Shown here one piece after another: positions 60,692 to 64,000 of a stretch of 64,000 bases of DNA. A model generated the notes under the pieces. The model was not told where the DNA came from. It worked only from the letters and a program-made list of their open reading frames with translations, and searched no databases. The first letter of the stretch is position 1. The number at the start of each line of letters is the position of its first letter. The translations under genes and the position numbers were made by a program. The stretch comes from Streptomyces sp. CB02923 (GTDB taxonomy: Bacteria > Actinomycetota > Actinomycetes > Streptomycetales > Streptomycetaceae), in contig NZ_LWKZ01000007.1 in NCBI RefSeq assembly GCF_001905005.1, positions 22,816 through 86,815 on the forward strand, in the 5' to 3' direction.

Positions 60692-61537
60692 CCTCCACAT
60701 GTCTGGCACCTGTACGCATACCTGGCCGACATTTACGGCGAACGCGATGCGCTGCCCGCCTTCGTCTGGCGCGGCGGCCGGCGCGTGCCGGAGGGCCGAC
60801 CGCGCGATGATGCCACCCGGCACAACGTGCTCTCCGCCAACTCCTCGTTCTTCAAGTTCGTGCTGCAGACCCGGGTCCTGCCGAGGGAGGTGATGGACAG
60901 CAATCCCTTCGACGGGGTGCTGTACCCGGCCATGGACCCGCTGTTCACCCGTACCGAGGGCCTGACCGAAGCCGAGTTCGTCACGCTGGCGCGCACCGCC
61001 CGGCACGAGCATCCGTGCCGCCGTACGGCGTTCCGGCTGTACGTCCTGATCCTGGTCCTGTACCACCTGTGCCTGCGTATCGACGCCGCGCTCGGCGCGC
61101 GGATCGAGAAGCTGAGCTACGACAGGGGCCATCACATCCTGGAGGTCCAGATCAAGGGCGGGACCTGGGTCGCCAAGGCGGTGCCGCCGTTCGTCTGGCA
61201 CGCTCTCCAGGTCCTCATCGGGGGCCGCACGGAGGGTTTCATCTTCTGTACCAGCACCGGCAAGCGGCTCGACCAGGCGTCGCAGTGGCGTGCGATCCGG
61301 GCCACCGCGAAGCGGGCCGGTCTGCCGCAGAAGAAGATCGGCCCGCACTCCCTGAAGCACTCCACGATCACCCACGCATACGACCGGCCCGGTGCCCGCC
61401 CGGAGGAGATCCAGCACTGGGCCGACCACAAGGACCCGCGCACGACGCAGCGGTACAACCAGCGCCGCGGCGCGCTGGAAGGCAGCCCCGCCTACGACGC
61501 GGCCGCCTCCATGGCCGAGCAGTTGGAGGCGTCATGA
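60692..61537 (+). pseudogene. Second tyrosine recombinase, N-terminally damaged
   Basis: The catalytic half is intact. It has L-C-L-R-I-D-A-A with the first Arg, H-S-L-K-H-S for the His-x-x-(Arg/Lys) box, H-W-A-D-H-K-D and the nucleophile Tyr in T-T-Q-R-Y-N. An in-frame stop at 60689-60691 precedes P-H-V-W-H-L-Y-A-Y-L, which looks like the core-binding domain, so the N-terminus is cut off. The best remaining start is a GTG at 60785 (250 residues). It is opposite in direction to the left integrase. It may mark the right border of the island or an older element. Confidence 0.65.
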
Positions 61538-61675
61538 CGGCGGTGGCCTCCACAGGCCGCACGCCCGTAAGCGAGTTGCCCACGGAGCGCCCCAGGCAGG
61601 CAACGCGAACCCGGGACGTCTGGTCGTCCCAGCCCGTATCGTGACGACAGCCGGGCGGGATGAGGGAGCACCACC

Positions 61676-61909
61676 GTGACCACACCGAAGGCCGTCACCG
61701 TGGCCTACGACTTCAGCGATGCCATCGCTGCCCTGGAGCACGTCCGGGCATCCCTGCGACTGCTGCCTCCGCTGCCCGACAGCGCCGGGCCGGACGCCGA
61801 AGCGTGGGCCGCCGGTTTCACCGAGAGCGGCACTCCGCCCGCCTTCCTCCCTCCGCAGCCGCCGTTGAGGGTGGCCCTCAGCGCTTTCCCACCTAGAGCG
61901 CTTCGCTGA
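61676..61909 (+). CDS. Small hypothetical protein
   Basis: A GTG-started frame of 77 residues with GGGAG ten bases upstream. V-A-Y-D-F-S-D-A-I-A-A-L-E-H-V-R-A-S-L could be a helix, and the rest is Pro-rich. It overlaps the 3' end of the convergent phosphotransferase gene by 17 bp. No family was recognised. Confidence 0.4.
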   Translation: MTTPKAVTVAYDFSDAIAALEHVRASLRLLPPLPDSAGPDAEAWAAGFTESGTPPAFLPPQPPLRVALSAFPPRALR

Positions 61910-62729
61910 TCTCCTCGATGAGCGTCCGCAATGATGCCACGAGTTCCGGGTGGTCTCCGCGGGAGGCGGATTGGAGCAGTTCGGCGGCCACGATCATCTG
62001 GGCGGCTCGGCCCTTCGGGGAGTCGAGAACGTCAGCGAACTCGTGCTTCACGCGCGCGGCGGTGGCAGGTGCGAGGAGGCTGTAGACGTACAGCAGGGCG
62101 GCGTCGTACCCGTACGGGGCGATGCCCCAGCCTTCCCAGTCCAGGATGACCGGGCCGCTGGTGGTGAGGTTGGCGAAGTGCAGGTCGCCGTGGGCGGTGG
62201 CCCATTCGGTGATCTGCGGGGCGGGCGCGCCGGTGAAGCGGGGCACGGACCGGTCGATCCATTCCTGGCGCACCGCTACCCGGTCGGTGCGGACCGCGGC
62301 GAGGTGGGCCAGATTCGTGCGCAGTGTCGGCCACCAGGTGGAAGCCAGGGCGAGTTCCTGGCGGATCACGGGGCTGGGCGCGCAGATTGGGGCGTCGACG
62401 TAGGAGGTCAGTTCGGCCCGGTAGGCGTACGGGCCGTCGCTGTGGTCGTGCAGGCCGTGCAGCTCCGGCCGGTGTACCGCGCGCGGGACGCTGCGGGCGG
62501 CGTCGGCCGTGCCGGTCCACAGCTTGCCGCCGGCCTGGTCCGCCGGGGCGGCCAGCAGCCGCAGCCAGCAGGCGCCGTGCTCGGAGTGATCGGCGCGGCG
62601 GCTCAGCGTCCGGCCGTGCCACCCCCATGCCAGCGGGCCGTGGGGGGTGGCGCCGAGGGCGGCGGCGGCCTTGTCGTGGGCGTCGGCGAGGCGTTGTGCG
62701 TCAGCCGGGTCGGGGGGCGGCGAGTACAT
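61893..62729 (-). CDS. Phosphotransferase (APH/choline kinase-like)
   Basis: A 278-residue kinase-like protein. The catalytic loop is A-T-A-H-G-D-L-H-F-A-N-L, and the metal-binding Asp is in V-I-L-D-W-E-G-W-G, the Brenner motif pair of aminoglycoside phosphotransferase and homoserine/choline kinase relatives. The glycine-rich ATP loop is not obvious and the N-lobe is short. It would phosphorylate a small hydroxyl substrate, but resistance cannot be claimed. Its start lies 29 bp inside the end of the aldo/keto reductase gene, so the genes are coupled. Confidence 0.8.
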   Translation of the reverse strand: MYSPPPDPADAQRLADAHDKAAAALGATPHGPLAWGWHGRTLSRRADHSEHGACWLRLLAAPADQAGGKLWTGTADAARSVPRAVHRPELHGLHDHSDGPYAYRAELTSYVDAPICAPSPVIRQELALASTWWPTLRTNLAHLAAVRTDRVAVRQEWIDRSVPRFTGAPAPQITEWATAHGDLHFANLTTSGPVILDWEGWGIAPYGYDAALLYVYSLLAPATAARVKHEFADVLDSPKGRAAQMIVAAELLQSASRGDHPELVASLRTLIEEISEAL

Positions 62730-63615
62730 CCAGGACGCTCCGCAGTCTCGTGGGCGGGATCGGTTCGGCGGCCAGGGCGCCGAGGGCGGCAGTCCAGTGT
62801 GCCCGGTGGGAGGCCGACAGCAGGACCCGGGAGACGCCGGGGCAGGACGCGGTGGCCAGCAGGCACGCCTGCGCGATACTCAGCCCCGGGTGCAGCAGCG
62901 CGGCGAGTTCGGCGGTCGCCAGGTGCGGAAGTTCCCCGCCGTGCAGGGGCGCGGAGGCGTGCACGGCCCAGCCTCGGCCGGCGGCCTCGGCGATCGGCCC
63001 CCGCCCCCGCAGGGCCAGGGTGAAGGCGTCGGCGGCGACGAGGCTGACCGGGAACTGGATCACCCGAAGGTGGTGGTCGGCGCTGCCGGCCGCCTCGGCG
63101 GCCAGCCGGTCGAGGTCGGCGACGGTGAAGGCGCCGGTGTCGAAGCCGTCCCAGGTGGCCACTCCGTACCTCTGTACGGCGCCCGTCGCCACCTGCTCCT
63201 CCAGGACGGCGAACGCCTCCCGCAACTGCTTGTGCAGCCGGTCGGAGCGGCAGGTGCGCTCGGGGTTGTGCAGGAACAGGGCCGCCAGCCGCCCGCGACC
63301 CAGGTCGGCCCGGTTCTGCTCGGCCTGCCACCGTACGTACGGTGCAGCGAGGCTGTGACCGGCCGCCGCGTCCGGAGCCGACACCACGCCCGCGGCCCGC
63401 CCCAGGGACCGCGCCGCCGCGTTGAGGAACCCGACCTTGGTCGCGACCGGCACCGCCGGGTGGGCAACGAGCAACGGGGCGAGTCGGGCGTGCGCGCGGC
63501 CGCGGAGGTAGTTCGGGGCGGTGTCGATCCACGGGGCGGGAGAGGCGGCCGCCAGCTCGACGGCGGCGGCCACCTCCCGGACGCGGTGCGTACCCAGCCC
63601 CAGCGCCACCGTCAT
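62701..63615 (-). CDS. Aldo/keto reductase
   Basis: A 304-residue AKR-superfamily protein. W-I-D-T-A-P-N-Y carries the Asp and Tyr of the active site, V-A-T-K-V-G-F carries the Lys, and F-L-H-N-P carries the His. The Q-F-P-V-S-L strand and V-L-L-S-A-S near the C-terminus are typical of the barrel. The ATG at 63615 overlaps the stop of the upstream gene (ATGA), and the gene overlaps the phosphotransferase gene by 29 bp. The three genes form one tightly packed operon. Confidence 0.83.
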   Translation of the reverse strand: MTVALGLGTHRVREVAAAVELAAASPAPWIDTAPNYLRGRAHARLAPLLVAHPAVPVATKVGFLNAAARSLGRAAGVVSAPDAAAGHSLAAPYVRWQAEQNRADLGRGRLAALFLHNPERTCRSDRLHKQLREAFAVLEEQVATGAVQRYGVATWDGFDTGAFTVADLDRLAAEAAGSADHHLRVIQFPVSLVAADAFTLALRGRGPIAEAAGRGWAVHASAPLHGGELPHLATAELAALLHPGLSIAQACLLATASCPGVSRVLLSASHRAHWTAALGALAAEPIPPTRLRSVLDVLAAPRPG

Positions 63616-64000
63616 CGCTGCTCCACGGCGAGTGTGGCGGCCTGGCTCTGGACCAGTTCGTTCACCACCGCGGCGACATCGCTCAGCGGGAGCCCGGCGT
63701 GCTGGGCCAGCTCGGCGCAGGTGACCCAGGCTCCGGCCGGGGCCGTCAGCAGATGCCGCAGCAACGGCGCCGCGGCCGGGGCGAACTCGGTGACGTTCCC
63801 GGCCGCGGTGAAGGTGACCGCGTCCGCCGTCAGGGCCAGCCGACCGCGCCCCGTGGTCAGCCGCACCCGGGTGCCGGGCGCCTCCAGCGCCCCGTCCACG
63901 TGCGGGAGGCTGGGCCGGAGGCGGCCGAGGTCGTCCGCGTCCCGGGCGGCGGCGTACCGCGCCAGCAGCGCCGGGTCCTCTAGGAGCTGTTTCTCGGATC
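63612..64000 (-). CDS. C-terminal part of an unidentified protein with winged-helix-like end, cut by window edge
   Basis: The leftward frame is open to the right edge. The visible 129 residues include L-L-E-D-P-A-L-L-A-R-Y, L-R-P-S-L-P-H-V, and strands of R-V-R-L-T-T-G-R-G-R-L-A-L-T. They end in a helical W-V-T-C-A-E-L-A-Q-H-A-G-L-P-L-S-D-V-A-A-V-V-N-E-L-V, which looks like a winged helix. JmjC-type cupin oxygenases can end in a similar fold, so such an identity is possible but not shown here. Its stop overlaps the aldo/keto reductase start. Confidence 0.6.
   Translation of the reverse strand, partial: SEKQLLEDPALLARYAAARDADDLGRLRPSLPHVDGALEAPGTRVRLTTGRGRLALTADAVTFTAAGNVTEFAPAAAPLLRHLLTAPAGAWVTCAELAQHAGLPLSDVAAVVNELVQSQAATLAVEQR

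Larger units (their letters stand above)
53600..61540. mobile_element. Integrated mobile/defence island
   Basis: An integrase and excisionase-like gene stand at the left end, CBASS genes in the middle, an IS-type insertion inside them, and a damaged second integrase at the right. Base composition is less GC-rich than flanking genes between about 53500 and 57350. Exact attachment sites were not identified, so the borders are approximate. Confidence 0.55.

Overview
The window is a high-GC actinobacterial chromosome segment that is almost certainly Streptomyces. The signs are GC-rich third codon positions, frequent GTG and TTG starts, bldA-type TTA codon use, an LPFR-motif micro-protein, SigB/SigF-type and Hrd-type sigma factors, and a SoxR site in front of an ABC exporter. 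No rRNA, tRNA or CRISPR array was seen.

Region 1 (1-6438): the 3' part of an APC permease is followed, after a strong terminator, by a tight operon of three PLP enzymes. These are a Y4yA-type decarboxylase-like protein, a cysteine-synthase/rhodanese fusion and a SufS-like cysteine desulfurase homologue. The first has a rare TTA codon. A SAM methyltransferase follows behind a Zur-like palindrome. Region 2 (6439-12636): a VOC protein, a SigB-type sigma factor, a large-subunit catalase with a SigB-type promoter, small proteins and an M20 amidohydrolase.

Region 3 (12637-23513): the remains of a GntR/ABC-transporter operon collapsed by deletion, a bacterial eRF1-like protein, and an ABC-F ribosome-protection-type ATPase with a possible leader peptide and hairpins upstream. 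Then come an amino-acid permease, an epoxide-hydrolase-like protein, a membrane protein with a lipoprotein, and an Hrd-type sigma factor. Region 4 (23622-32293): a leftward operon of penicillin acylase, SDR, aldehyde dehydrogenase and M20 deacylase that looks catabolic, preceded on the same strand by a GT39/YkcB-like membrane glycosyltransferase.

Region 5 (33210-53454): mostly core-like genes. These include a glutathione peroxidase, a STAS protein, a GAF sensor kinase with a degenerate ATPase end, an ArsB/NhaD-type permease, a GNAT, an NDH-2-like oxidoreductase, a divergent ArsR regulator and SoxR-box ABC exporter, Lnt, several SDRs and AKRs, a Gfo/Idh/MocA oxidoreductase, uracil-DNA glycosylase, and a HipA-like kinase overlapping a DUF3037 gene.

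Region 6 (about 53620-61540) is a mobile and defence island. A tyrosine integrase and an excisionase-like gene are followed by a CD-NTase overlapping the remains of a 2TM/beta-barrel (Cap15-like) effector, a minimal CBASS anti-phage operon. The effector is broken by a one-base frameshift in a G5 tract and by a 3,067-bp element. That element has 23-bp inverted repeats, an IS5-type transposase, a passenger GMC oxidoreductase and an nSTAND fragment. A second, N-terminally damaged integrase closes the island. Region 7 (61676-64000) is a leftward overlapping operon of a partial C-terminal winged-helix-like protein, an aldo/keto reductase and a phosphotransferase.
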